Assembly: GCA_047967505.1 (NCBI GenBank) | Contig: CM106539.1 | Strand: one strand, 5' to 3' | Length of the DNA stretch: 64,000 nucleotides | DNA from: Dipteris shenzhenensis | Lineage: Eukaryota > Polypodiophyta > Polypodiopsida > Gleicheniales | Shown here: one piece after another, positions 22,198-34,000 of the stretch | How the letters are laid out: each line of letters starts with the position of its first letter | How positions within the stretch are numbered: position 1 is the first letter of the stretch | Notes under the pieces: generated by a model | The model's database searches: none | Told to the model about the DNA's origin: nothing | The model's input: only the letters and a program-made list of their open reading frames with translations | Program-made: the position numbers and the translations under genes

Positions 22198-23320
22198 CTT
22201 CTCTCGCCTAGCTTCCAATTCGTGCGCACCATCTCTGGTAGGCCCACTGAAGTTACTTCACCTTGTTTTTTTGTTCACGTGTAAACAATTCTAAAGGAGT
22301 GTTTTACAGCCTAGAGGCATATGTTTAGTCTTTGCTTATATAAAATACGACGTGTTTTCAAGAAAACATCCCACTAGTAGTCATCACTCTGGGTTTTCTT
22401 GAGGAGCTTACTAGGCAAGTGATTTTAAACCCAAAAATCATATTTACTAGAAAATTGCTCACATGAATATTTAGCCAACCTTGTGATAATTGCAAAGCTC
22501 TCTTTCCGAGTGAAAAGCTTTAAGGGCCTATTCATGCAACATGGCTGAGTGCCAACTAGGTTTTATGTGAAACTTGTCCTACAATACAACCCATGTTCAC
22601 ATGCCATTGACTTGCTGTAGTAGTGAGTCTCCTTACACATTCTGAGCATTGTCGTGCTTATAGACAAAATGTAGAAAGTAACCTCGTGTAGCTTGTTAAT
22701 AGTAATCATTACACAAGGCATCCTATAGAAGGTTTTGGGTTTTCTCAATCCTCGCGAAGCCACTTATCACAATCATACATGTTGATTTTACACAAATCTA
22801 ACAGTGTATATATAAGCTCAAAAGCATAAATAAGCTTTTCCTCAATCCTCATGAAGCCATTTGCAAATCTAGTCTTTTAGCTCTCTTCATTGGATGGAAA
22901 GATGTTCATGAACGAACTGGTGTTGGTGGACACTCCTTGTGTGTGCAGAAGGTTGTCAAACATTGCCTCCCCTTTTCAAGGAGACATCAATGACTTTTTG
23001 ATCAATTCGTAGGTGAAAATAGATGTTTTCATTTAGTTGTCGCTAAAAAGCAGTGCTTGAGATGATTTAGATGCTGAAATGAATAATGATTTCACAACAC
23101 ATAAGGTTTTCACACCGAAAGTATGGAGATTGATGGCAGTTTAATTTTGACAAAGGATGGATTCTGGATCCTTGCAAGAGGTATCACGATTATTTTGAGG
23201 AGCTCCTCAAGAACCACCAAAAGATGGGTAAGAAAAAGGTTGAGAGTGCAAGTAGCTCATTGAATGGCCAAACCACCTAATCTCGCCAAACACACCCTTC
23301 TGTTTATTTTTGAAAACTCA
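22193..23320. other. No recognisable gene
   Basis: Short frames only. Text near 22730-22830 (CCTCGCGAAGCCACTTATCACAATC-like) recurs in diverged form near 25575-25660, so this is old repetitive DNA. Confidence 0.4.
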
Positions 23321-23323
23321 TCG

Positions 23324-23875
23324 TCAATTCAATTTCTCTCCATAGGCTAGGGCGTAGGCCTGATAGAAATTGGGAGGAGTCAGGGCAAAACTGTAAGGTG
23401 CATTATGGGTTAAATGGATTCGAGGATCACATGCAGGAGAGGTTGATGTGATGAGGAAGGGTACATCCAATTGATCTAATGGCCACTGGAAGGGGTTGAT
23501 AACTTGAATATTAGACTGTGCAATCTCGTCCAAGTGGAAACTTGGGAAGCGAGATGACATCTGCATATCATAGATGGAGTGCGTAAGATAGCAAGATTCT
23601 CTCAGTAAAGGTACAACCACGCTCTTTGTCAAAATCTTAAACCGCTATAGATAACCTAGAAGGCTTGGGAACTTGGGCAAGGGGTTAGTCATGAACATTG
23701 AGGTTGAGGGTGGTTTTGTGACAAAGTTGACTGATTTGTCATTTGAATCCCGATCTTTTGCGATATATTCGAGGAAGAAATGATTGGCTACTGCGTGGTG
23801 TAGGTGATGACAGGTGGTACAAATTTTGAAGTAGGGAGGAAGTGAGCATGGGAAGTAATGCGTTGCAACGAGCAA
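23324..23875 (-). pseudogene. Unrecognised 184-codon frame with one internal stop
   Basis: The minus-strand frames 23875-23645 and 23632-23324 are in the same phase and separated only by a TAG near 23644. Together they give about 180 residues of protein-like sequence (for example HHAVANHFFLEYIAKDRDSN and FPSFHLDEIAQSNIQVINPF). No family recognised. Could be a nonsense-mutated gene or chance opening in a repeat. Confidence 0.3.
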
Positions 23876-24104
23876 TTGAACGCTTGGCTATAACTGACAT
23901 CAATTCATGGGAATTGAAAAACCTCCTTGGAGCACTAGTTGATGAGAATCGTTTTAGTGTGTTGTTGAAGCGAAGGACTGATATAAAGTAAACCTCTCTT
24001 TAATCATTTGATAGATGGAAAGTTTGGAAGTCCTTTTTGTTTTGTTTCAACACAAGCTTGAGCTCACTTGCCATTAGTCAGGTAGCCTGCTCTGTCTCGC
24101 TTTT

Positions 24105-25408
24105 CAAATTTGGAAAGTGCAATTGTAGTCTGAACGTGAAAGCTTTTTTGGCAGGAAGTTGCATCCAACAACCACTCGCCAATTTCCAATTCGGAATGGC
24201 CACTCTCAGACCTAGAATGTTATCTATCATGAATCAGTGTTATATCCTACTTTTGGTCATATCCAAGGCTTGTACAACAAGGAGGAAGAGTGTAAAATTA
24301 CTTGGATCATGGGAAGCCATCAATCTTGGAGTGAACATGAGAAACTTCCATTTTAATGAGAACTCATAATTTTGAATACTTATCAATGTCGACGGGGAAG
24401 CAGATGGACCTTTCATCTTTGGCACCTCCCAAATCTTCATTGAGCCCACAAAGTTATGAAAAGTCCATGGGGTATTACTCGAGGTCACCTTCAATATGGG
24501 AAATTTCTTCTATCACGTCCTTAGATCAAGATCCCATGTTAAGCTCTTTGCTTTCCACAGTAGCTGCTCCTAGAATATTAGACTTCAAAACTTCGGCACA
24601 ATCGTGGCAAACCATAAGATAACATGGTAAGAATGGTCCCACTTTCGAATTTGGAAAGTGCAATTGTAGTCTGAATGTGAAAACTTTTTTGGCTAGAGGA
24701 TGCATCCAACAACCACTCACCAATTTCCAATTCGAAATGGCCACTCTTAGACCTATAATGTTATCTGTCATGAATCAGTGTTGTATCCTACTTTTGGCCA
24801 CCTCTAAGGCTTGTACAACAAGGAGGAAGAGTGTAAAAGCACTTGGATCAGCAACATGCCTTGGTCCATTTAGCATTAGCCAAATTTTAGACAGCGAATG
24901 CTAAGTTTGAGAAAGGAAGTGAGAGGTGCATGGGAAATATTGCGAATGGGTTGAGGTGATACACATCACCTCAAGCTTGATAATCAAATTCAAATTAGTC
25001 AAGTCCTGCTATTTAGAGTTCCATTCAAAGTAAGACCTTATACTTCCTTTTTTATCATGGGCAGCCATCAACCTTGGAGTTGACATGAGATAAACTTTAA
25101 TTTTAATGAGAACTCATAATATTGAATACTTGTCAATGTCAACGGGGGAGCAGATGGACCTTTAATCTTTAGCACCTCCCAAATCTTCATCCAAACCAGA
25201 AAGTTATGAAAAGTGCATGGGGTATTACTTGAGGTCACCTTCAATGTGGAGAATTCATTATATCACATCATTAGATCAAGATCCCATGTTAAGCTCTTTG
25301 CTTTTGACAGTAGACATGAACAAACTAGCAACTGCTACTCCTAGAATCATAGAATTCAAAACTTTGGCACAATCGTGGCAAACCACAAGATAACATGGTA
25401 AGAATGGG
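24105..25408. repeat. About 541-bp tandem duplication with an insertion in the second copy
   Basis: 24105-24645 is repeated as 24646-25408. The first about 205 bp (AAAGTGCAATTGTAGTCTGA) match at offset 541. The remainder (CATGGG..AGCCATCAA onwards to AACATGGTAAGAATGG) matches at offset about 744, because the second copy contains extra sequence at 24851-25057. A second small indel of about 20 bp lies near 25315. Divergence is moderate, so it is old. Confidence 0.85.
24851..25057. mobile_element. About 203-bp insertion flanked by ATCA
   Basis: Absent from the paralogous first copy (24308). It is flanked by ATCA at 24847-24850 and 25054-25057, as expected of a 4-bp target duplication. It contains a perfect 10-bp hairpin (24951-24960 with 24965-24974, loop ACAC). 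No terminal inverted repeats or coding sequence. Class unknown. Confidence 0.45.
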
Positions 25409-26400
25409 CAGCATAATCAATGTCTATAGACATGTCATGTCAGTGGACAATGCACATCTTAGTCTGTGATGGCATAGTTTAATGAAGCATGTGCTAAGAC
25501 GAAGCTACGAAAGAATTTGGTCAATCACATGCTCCCTAGTTACGGCAGGCAGCCCAAGGGGGAGTTTGAGATTTTGAGCTATCCTCGAACCACTCATCAC
25601 AATCGTGGGCATTGGTTTCAAGCAAATCTAACGGTGTGAAAAGCAAGGTGCAAAAGCATAGTTAAGTTTTTTATCAAAAGGATGGGAGAAAAACATAGAA
25701 GTGCTTTTGTCATAAATCTATATAATTCGTAACAAACACATGATTGTCAACATTGTCTATGTCTTCAAGCGACAATGGAGAGGTTTGGTTGCTTGCAATG
25801 TCTTCAACCAAGATTCCAAGGTAATCAATGTGCGTTCGGTATTTTTTGTTTGTAGATTTGAGGTTAAAGGACCATTGAATGATTAGAGCTTTATGGGAAT
25901 GATGCTGATCAATCTATCTATCTGTCTATCACTTTGTGCATCATGCTAGCTACAGTGGAGACATTGCGGTGAGGTTGTTGGAAGCCGGCCAGCCTCTAGA
26001 TTTCATGTTAAGCATTTGCAAGCAACCAAGATGAATTTGTGTTTAAGTAAGTGCTAGCTAGCACATAAGTGTAGCAATGGCCTTGAAGAGATGAAGCCCA
26101 TCGTGGGATAGACTTGACATGTGAAGCTTTGGAGAGCCTCGCGATGACGTTATGCTCTACTCTCACAAGCTTAAAAGCTCGACTTACTACAATGATCAAA
26201 CTCTCATTTTCCCGAGGTTGGAGAGGCACAGAATGCTTGCTAACTAGAGAGTGCTCTACTTCAGACTTCCTCTAATGATAGTTGTCTTTTTGTGCTGTCC
26301 AGAGTCTATTGAATGATCTAAGAATGTTGGAATCATCCCGCTCACACACATAGATCCTCTTAGGGTCACATTGGCAAGTTTTTGGGATATTGTCTCTTAG
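25409..26400. other. No recognisable gene
   Basis: Short frames only and no repeat partner beyond the weak similarity to 22730-22830. Confidence 0.4.
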
Positions 26401-26413
26401 CATTTGACTACGA

Positions 26414-26492
26414 TTACGACTCCCACTCCCCTCCCTTCCTCCTCTCCTCTCCCCTCCCCCTCTTTGCCTCCCTCTCACCCCCACTCCCCCTC
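26414..26492. repeat. C/T-rich polypyrimidine tract
   Basis: Nearly pure pyrimidine on the plus strand (TCCCCTCCCTTCC, TCCCCCTCTTTGCC, CACCCCCACTCCCCC). It lies about 750 bp upstream of the kinase start codon. Confidence 0.75.
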
Positions 26493-26499
26493 GTATATT

Positions 26500-27244
26500 C
26501 GTAGAGGGCGACGAATCAAACTTTTTGGATTTAGTGCATTAATCAAACCTTCTCAACGTTATTTCCCCCATCACGCATTAATTCATTATATCTCCTCCCT
26601 CGCGCCTTACGTTAATTTTATACTCCCTCGCGCTCGACATGAACGAATTAATTAATCAGGCCTTGAATACAAACCGGGGTCCCTATCTGTAACGTTTTGA
26701 CGACATTCACTTGCATGACTGTGAACAATTGATGTAAACCGGTGCGAAGTACTAATTCAAATGGGTGCCAAGGATTGCTTGCTTGAGATGCATGGCATGG
26801 AGAAAATGAAACCATATGAAGAAGGGCTAATTGATGGAAGAAGATGGTGTGGATTTTGAAGGTAAGCAAAGGTTAGGAGATGCTAATTAACCACCCCTTT
26901 TAACCCCAACAAATTAATGAATTTCATTTTAGGGGAACATCGTTGGCCCGTATTTGAGGAAGATTAAGGGGGGAGAAAAAAAGCTGAGATTTTTTGTCTA
27001 TTGAGGTGAAGCTCGCCATCGCCATGGCCATAACGCCATAGCCAAAGCCAAAGCCATAGCCAGAGCCAGGGCAGCAGCACGCCATAGCCAGCACCTTTCC
27101 TCTTCCTCGCTTGGCCTCCTTTCTCATAGCTCCCATGGCTCCCACATTCTTCTCCCTCCTCCCCCCCCTTCCCCCAAACCCTCCCTCTCCTTTCTCTTCC
27201 TGAGATATGAGTGCATTTCGCTTCTGTGATTGCATGGGTGCACG
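26500..27244. other. Upstream region and probable 5' UTR of the kinase gene
   Basis: No separate gene. Base composition shifts from AT-rich (26500-26960) to CT/GC-rich (27000-27244) approaching the start codon, as expected of a promoter/5' UTR. No TATA box could be fixed. The run of GCCAAAGCCATAGCC-like words near 27030-27070 is simple-sequence. Confidence 0.4.
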
Positions 27245-30200
27245 ATGCCTGAACTGCGCAGTGGAGCGCGCCAGCCTCGTTCTCCACCCGCGCTGGCTCT
27301 CGCCGCTTCCCCTTCCCCCCCCGATGCCCATCTCGCACTCCTAGATCCCGCGCAGCACCCGCAACCGGAGCCGCAGCTGCCCAGAACTGCCCGCGGTCGA
27401 GGCCTTGGACGGAAGCGGTGCACCCTCGGTGGAAATGAGGTCGTGCCGTCTTTTCTTGCCCGGGATCCTGTCAGGACCCGAGCTGCAGTAGCGAAGGAAG
27501 CAGCATTAGGCACTCAATTGCTCAAGGGAGAAGGCACCGGCCGTGCCGTGAAGGAAATTAACGAAGGGCCGACACTTAAGGTAGCCAAACCTCGGGCGTT
27601 GGGACGCAATAAGCTCGTGTCTCAGCCAGATCATCCGCTCGATCGTTGTGACCTTGACAAAGCTGTCGTGGATATTAACTTGGACGAGCGGCCTGAAGAA
27701 CGACAATTAAACAAGAAGAAGATGGAGGAGGAAAGCGCCGGTAAGAGTGCAGAGAAGGTCGTTGGAGAAGACGAAGGAAGCACTGCGCCCCTTCCAGAGA
27801 GAGTAAGTAGAAGCATCAGGGTTTTTGAACTTGGGATCCTTTTTATTTCCTGTCTGATAGACGTGAATTAGCATGGCCAATCTCATTGGGTTTGCTGGTG
27901 TACTTTCCCCTCCCATGGCGATTGCCGTTGCTTGATAATGGAGTCTGAGTTTCCATTCATCTTACAGTTACTAGGGTCGAAGTCCGAAAATTTGCTAGAC
28001 TCGTATGTAAAAAACCGTTGCTTCCTACGGTTTTGTTCGGCAGGTGCAAGTGGGGGGTTCTCCTGTCTACAAGATTGAAAGGAAGCTTGGCAAAGGTGGG
28101 TTCGGGCAAGTTTATGTAGGGCGTAGGACCACCGGTGGAACTGAGCGGACAGGTCCTCAGGCTGTCGAGGTACCTCGACTTGTTTTGATGTATCTGAGTA
28201 TTTTCCTTTTTAGTCGCCCTTGCTTCTTTCAAATTAAGGATTTGAAAACATCTGTGCAGGTTGCTCTCAAATTTGAGCATCGAAATAGTAAAGGTTGCAA
28301 TTACGGTCCTCCCTACGAGTGGCAAGTATATAAGTACGTTTTCCCTCCTGCCCGGTCCATGTATTCTTCGAGGGCTTTGGTCTCAAATTTATTTGCCTGC
28401 TCTCACCTCTTTGAAGCACGAAGTGGAAACCCTCGGGGCATGTTTGTTTCTTGGAAGCATGTTTTCTATCACCGAATCCAAGAAAACAAGAAGCTTCGTC
28501 CTGCTTGAAATTACGTCGTTGAAGAAGCTTATGCCATGGATGTGCTGCTGCAGTACTCTAGGTGGAAGCCACGGTGTTCCTCGAGTTCATTTTAAAGGCC
28601 GACAAGGCGATTACTATGTCATGGCAAGTAATCTCAGCCTTCTAGGACGGAAGGGTTTGCACGTGTCTAGCGTCCTTATTACTTTCAACTTTGAACTGAC
28701 CTTTCTCTGTTTATGGCAGGTTATGGACATGTTGGGGCCTAGCTTGTGGGACGTATGGAACTCGTCTGGACAAGCGTAAGAATGAAATTTGTGACTTGGT
28801 TGATGCATTGTTTGGTTAACATTTGGGGAAGGGGACCATGGGTGGCATGAAATATTGATTGATGCTTTAGCTGATCTTGTAGAATGAAATTTGTGACTTG
28901 GTTGATGCATTGTTTGGTTAACATTGGGGGAAGGAGACCATGGGTGGCATGAAATATTGATTGATGTTTTAGCTGACCTTGTATCACCTCAGCATGTCGA
29001 CGGAGATGGTAGCTTGCATTGCTGTGGAAGCCATATCAATATTGGAGAAAATGCACAATCGAGGGTAAATTCTGTTTCATGACTGTAAAGTCTCACAGAT
29101 GATGTTGGTTATGTGAGGTTTGTGGATTTCTTATAAATTGCACATACATAGATACACCAAAACAGCTCCTTACTCAGTGCGAATTAGCCAACATCATTTT
29201 GAAACACATACGTACGTACGTACATCAAACAGCTCATTCCTTGGTGCATCAAAGGTGCTCAGAAACGTTTTACTGCTAATTTCCAAGGTATGTGCATGGA
29301 GATGTAAAGCCCGAAAATTTCTTACTTGGACAACCCGCGACAACTGAGGAGAAAAAGCTATATCTAATAGACCTTGGTCTAGGTTAGTTCCTACAAAATT
29401 ATTCTTTTTTAATATCACCTGCATTTCTAGTGCATCAATATGTGCCTGAGTTTTGGAGTTTTCTCTGATTTACAACTTCCTGGCAGCAACAAAGTGGAGA
29501 GATACTAACACGGGCCTACATGTTGATTATGATCAAAAGCCCGACGTTTTTAGGTACTCTTTCAGTTTGTTAATGCTTCCTGTGTACGTCTGTGATAGAG
29601 ATTGATTGTTCACATCATCGAGCCTAAGTCTGTTAATCAGTCTGTCTATTCAGTTTTTTTGAATTAATTATGTGTCATTTATCTTATGCTTTACTGACCT
29701 CAGGGGAACCGTCCGTTACGCAAGTGTGCATGCTCATTTAGGCCGAACAGGCAGTCGGAGAGATGATCTTGAATCTTTGGCATATACTTTGATTTTCTTG
29801 CTGAGAGGTCGTCTACCATGGCAAGGTTATCAGGTTTGTCAGTTCTTAAAATTTGCGATATCAAAACCATTAGGTGACTCCTATGAGTTCCCTGTCACTA
29901 TCATTGAATGATCGTCTATGATTTCTTTCTGCCCAGGGTGATAATAAAGGGTTTCTGGTGTGCAAGAAGAAAATGGCAACCTCACCTGAGATGCTGTGCT
30001 GTTTTTGCCCACTTCCATTCAAGTACTTTTTAGAGACTGTGGTGAACATGAAATTTGATGAAGAGCCTAACTATGGGAAGCTGGTGTCACTTTTTGATGG
30101 CATACTCGGACCCAACCCTGCTGTAAGACCCATCAATATTGATGGGGCTCAGAAAGTACGTGTAAACTCTTTCTTAAGGCTTCATATTTCTGCTGAGTGA

Positions 30201-31580
30201 GGAATTTGGGCTCCATTTCTCTTTTGGACATCTCTTTGCGTATGAGATAGTGTAGTGATGATCCGAAGGCTCTCATGCTCTTTTAAATTTCCTAATTTTG
30301 ATGGAATGAATTTTGAATTTAGGTGGGGCAGAAACGTGCGAGGTTGAATGTTGAGGAGGATGAAGACGATCAGCCTAAAAAGAAGATTCGCCTGGGGATG
30401 CCTGCTACACAATGGATTACTGTATATAATGCCCGTCGGCCGATGAAACAAAGGTGTGGCTTTTAATTGACCAAGTGTATTCTTTGCCAGGTGTATTACT
30501 GTTATAAAAGAGTTGTTGCAGTTAATGTTTTGCTCCTTGAGTAGGAATTTAAGGAACAATGAGGAAGTTTATATTTTGATAATAGCTGGCTTCTGTGCAA
30601 ATGAGTTTTTTCCTTCTTCTGAGTGAACTTGGCTCTTTATATCAAGCCAATTTGGTATATTTAGTGTTTTGAAGAAACTACTGAGAGGTCTGGCGTGACC
30701 CTTGAATGATAATTGTACTACAGGGAAAATAGTGATTCTTTTCTTGTGTTTATTGGTAAATAAGGATTTTCTGGTGGTCCTGGAAGCTAGTTTCCTACAT
30801 TAAATACATAGGAGTGCTCGATGTGTTTCTACGCATACAACTCCTCCTTGGAGTGTGATGGTGGCTCTGTAATTTCTCAGCCACCGTAAGCTTTTGAGCA
30901 GCTGTGGTATCACTGATTATGTGCATATATGAATGGATGTGTAGGTATCATTACAATGTTGCAGATAATCGGCTAGCCCAACACGTTGAGAAGGGCAATG
31001 AAGATGGTTTGTATATCAGCAGTGTTGCATCGTGCAGCAACTTGTGGGCTTTGATTATGGATGCTGGGACAGGGTTCAATGCCCAAGTCTATGAACTATC
31101 CCAATGCTTTTTGCACAAGGTTTTTGTGGGATCCCTCTTACATCCCTTATTTTATTGCAGTGGCTTAATAAAGCTGGTGGACCTTAGGTTTATTGTCTTA
31201 AGTTTCTTGTTATACAAAGCTTTGCTAATTGCGGAGACTTCCACTTTCAGGAATGGATCATGGAACAGTGGGAGAAGAACTACTATATAAGTGCTATTGC
31301 CGGAGCCAACAATGGAAGCTCCTTGGTAATAATGTCGAAAGGTATTTACCGATTTCTTCAAACTTTTGTTTATTAAAAACTTTGTTATTTTCTGTTATCT
31401 GACGTCCCTTCTTTTGCACCAGGAACACAATTTTCTCAACAATCTTACAAAGTCTCCGAGTCTTTCCCATTTAAATGGATTAATAAGAAGTGGAGGGAGG
31501 GATTTTATGTTACTTCTATGGCCACTGCTGGGAACCGTTGGGGGGTGGTCATGTCTCGGAATGCAGGCTTCACTGACCAA
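27245..31580 (+). CDS. MLK: MUT9-like / photoregulatory casein kinase I-type Ser/Thr kinase (14 exons; C-terminus not in view)
   Basis: Nuclear CK1-family kinase of the plant MLK/PPK group. Family members phosphorylate histones H3 and H2A and act with cryptochromes, phytochromes and the ELF3 evening complex. Start chosen at MPELRSGAR, the conserved family N-terminus. Exons: 27245-27802, 28044-28169, 28260-28333, 28554-28623, 28720-28775, 28993-29064, 29288-29382, 29487-29553, 29704-29833, 29937-30155, 30323-30453, 30945-31119, 31251-31341, 31423-31580. Phases fit at every junction and give 674 residues. Glycine loop [11 protein letters not shown] 201-211, Lys232 in VALK, catalytic HGDVKPEN 322-329, DLG at 347-349, [12 protein letters not shown] after 417, nuclear-type basic PKKKIRL near 507-513, then the MLK-specific tail ([37 protein letters not shown]). 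Introns are GT-AG except intron 4 (GC-AG). The last family-conserved segment of about 80 residues was not found. Orthology within MLK1-4 is unresolved. Confidence 0.95.
28624..28719 (+). other. Intron 4 of the kinase gene with a GC donor
   Basis: The exon ends ATG at 28623 and continues GTTATGGACATG at 28720, giving VM-VMDMLGP as in the family. The only donor consistent with this is GCAAGT at 28624, matching the consensus of rare GC-AG introns, with acceptor TGGCAG at 28714-28719. Confidence 0.85.
28779..28982 (+). repeat. 102-bp tandem duplication inside intron 5
   Basis: 28779-28880 and 28881-28982 are near-identical (each starts AGAATGAAATTTGTGACTTG). The pair fills nearly the whole intron, from 3 bases after the donor GT to 10 bases before the acceptor. 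Coding phase is unaffected. Confidence 0.92.
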
Positions 31581-32040
31581 GTGAGCTTCTTACAATGCTA
31601 TTTAATGAAGAAATTTTGAAAAACTTTGCAATTTTCAGAGTAGTTTCAATTTCAGTAAGTCCCTTTGGTTTATTTGTCTTCCCTTCTCTTTTGATCTCTT
31701 TGGTTTGCTAATTTTTACTTTGCTACTCTAGAGTTCTGTCTCTGGAAGCTTAAGTCTGTGAGTCAAAACAAACATCCTGTCTTTGCTCTTCAATACTCTC
31801 GGGAAGTCTGTGGTTAAAACAAACATCCTGTCTTTTGTCTGTTGGAATCAGATTGCAAATTTGAAAAAAGTATTGGAATTGTAAGGTGAGCTTTAAAGTA
31901 GAAAAGAACCTTGCGAGTAGGTACTATACTTCAGTGAAAGTTTTGGCTAAAACGCATCCAGGAAACTACCAATCACAACCATGGGAATTTCCGCTCCCTT
32001 GGACAGAGCAGCCCTGCACCCCACAGCAGCTGACAGCATG
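31581..32040 (+). other. Start of intron 14 of the kinase gene
   Basis: Donor GTGAGC at 31581 follows the codon for Gln674. The next 400 bp is T-rich intron-like DNA with a 55-bp spaced repeat (AAAACAAACATCCTGTCTTT at about 31763 and 31817). Sequence character changes to CAG-rich repeat DNA at about 31970. No acceptor leading to the family's next exon was identified. Confidence 0.6.
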
Positions 32041-32329
32041 TCTGTAACAGCAGGTACAGTGCAGGACAGGCCTGCACAGTCAGCAGAAGGCTGATGTTAG
32101 CCTGTGTGGTGGCTCATGCAGCAAGACAGGCAGCAGCACAGGCAGCAGCCAATCAGAAGCTGTTGTGTGGATGCACAGCAGACGGGACAGGTACAGCTGC
32201 CACATGGCAGGTTGGGATTGGTTGGAGTAGCAGCAGGCCAAGTTGGGTCCCACAGGGGTTGAGTCAGCAGATCGGTCAGGGCTCCAGTCTTGTCCACCCA
32301 GCTGGGATGTATAGCAACAACCCCTTCTG
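32041..32329. other. CAG-rich, GC-rich repeat-like stretch
   Basis: Dense in GCAGCA, CACAGCAG and GGACAGG words, unlike the neighbouring intron. No convincing ORF. Probably part of the following retroelement or an LTR. Confidence 0.4.
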
Positions 32330-34000
32330 GGGGGGCAGATCTATCAGAGACAGACTGGTCCTGTGTCAAGAGACTATAGATTCTAATTCTTGCACGGACA
32401 ATCCGTAGCAAGCCATTGGTCGCAGCTTGATGCATCCTTCTAGGTGATCACATAAGTTCACAGAGTTAGGGACTATGGCATCACGAGATCAAGATGGTGC
32501 AAGCTACCTTGGCTGGCCTTGACCTCGTCTATGGCACTAGAGGCAAACGGGGGTAGGGGAGGTTGGTATGCTCGGACAAACATATGGTTCAAAAGCCTGA
32601 TAATTCAATCTGGACAGACTGCCACTGTTTCAGTATAGCCATCAGGCCTCATCCATTAAGCTCACCTATGTGAACCAGATCAATTCATAGGGGACGTCGC
32701 ACAGGACCTTGCTAGCACCCCACAAGCTTTCAATAAAAACTCAGCTTCTATAGAGATCACTGCGTGCAGATCTCGAGGGAGGGTTTTATCAATTTGTGTG
32801 ACCACACTCTGCTACATGCCTCAAGGATCTCCATTTGCAGTTCTAAGTGTCATCCACAAGTTCATTATCACCGCCCTTGATTGGCCTATACATTGATGAG
32901 CTCAAGTCCTCCAACTTTGGGAGGTGCAGGTTTCCTCTTAGCGGGCTTCTTGATGCTGATTCTACTATACGTAGATGATGTGGTCCTATGCTGCCTAGGG
33001 TCTTGAGCGGCATTTAGATACACTCCAGTCTTTTTGTGAGTCACACGATTTGAAGGTCAATCTGGGTAGAACCATGGCCATGATCTTCAACACATCTTGA
33101 GCACTCACACACATAGCCTCTAATGGGGGCTCCATGTAGATTGTTGCATCCTATACATACCGGGGGGTCCTCTTCTCAAGCCCGATCTTCATAATGCGAC
33201 CAACCATGCAATCCCATTTAAGTAGAGGTTATGCCTGGACTAGTGAGACTTATGGTCCTGAGGTCCTGAAAATGTGAGTGAGAGCATTAATGCTAGTCTT
33301 TTCTCTTTAAATCGCTTGTCTGCCCAACAAGGATGTGCGGTAGTATCTTTTGGGGGACAGATCTATCGAAGATAGGCTCGTCCCGCATAGAGAAACTGCA
33401 TGTTCTGCTCCTTGCTCGGATGATCTGGAGCAAGCCATCGGTCCCACATCATATTGTACTAGCAAAGTTTGGGTTACTCCTCTACAGCTTGATATAGTGT
33501 TTCAGGTGGTCACATTTGGCACCACGACATGTGGATGAGGCAGATTGCCATGGCTGACCTTGACTTCATCTATTGCACTGGAGGAAGAGGGGGATCAGCA
33601 GAGCTGGTACGCTTGGATATGCAGATGGTTTGTAGGCTTGGGACTACATAGGGACAGACTGTCACCATTCCAGTCTAGCCTTGGGGGCCGGGGCTCCATC
33701 CATTCCGCTCACATATCACAAGGTGAACCAAGTTATCAGAGAGGATTTGTTACAGCTCCATACTTACAGGATCTAGCTAGCACCTCTTGAGCTTTCAGTA
33801 AAACACAGATTCTATAGAGATCATTGCTTGCAGATCTTAAAGAAAGGATTTATGGAACCACTGAGCTACACTCAGATCCATTTTCCACATGCATTGAGGA
33901 TCTCGATCAAGTAGTTCCATCTACCTTTCCATAGGCTACGGGATGAGACAAGACTGGCAGTTAAAACACTGGCAAATGTGCCATTTTCAGTCGTAAGAAA
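32330..34000 (+). pseudogene. Degenerate non-LTR retrotransposon RT (non-L1 lineage)
   Basis: Translated fragments in order: GSPFAVLSVIHKFI-like text near 32825, LILLYVDDVVLC (catalytic YVDD) near 32950, HLDTLQSFCESHDLKVNLGR and TMAMIFNTS near 33015-33095, SYTYRGVLFSSPIF near 33150-33190, then LSRGYA. This order matches reverse transcriptases of non-LTR elements common in ferns and other non-seed plants. Many stops. Blocks 32330-32790 and 33345-33850 are diverged direct repeats (both start GACAGATCTATC.GA), so the region is rearranged as well as mutated. Confidence 0.65.

Noticed and set aside
26924-27338. Possible gene on the minus strand upstream of the kinase (AMAMAMASF-like repeats)
   Set aside because: Encoded by simple repeats of GCCATAGCC words in the 5' UTR/promoter region; no recognisable protein.
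27124-27513. Long minus-strand frames (about 122-145 codons) opposite kinase exon 1
   Set aside because: They are shadows caused by the GC-rich, stop-poor first exon. The plus strand has the conserved MPELRSGAR start and splices into the kinase.
31752-31850. 55-bp spaced repeat at the start of intron 14 considered as a transposon terminus
   Set aside because: Direct, short, without inverted ends or target duplication; more likely local duplication in the intron.
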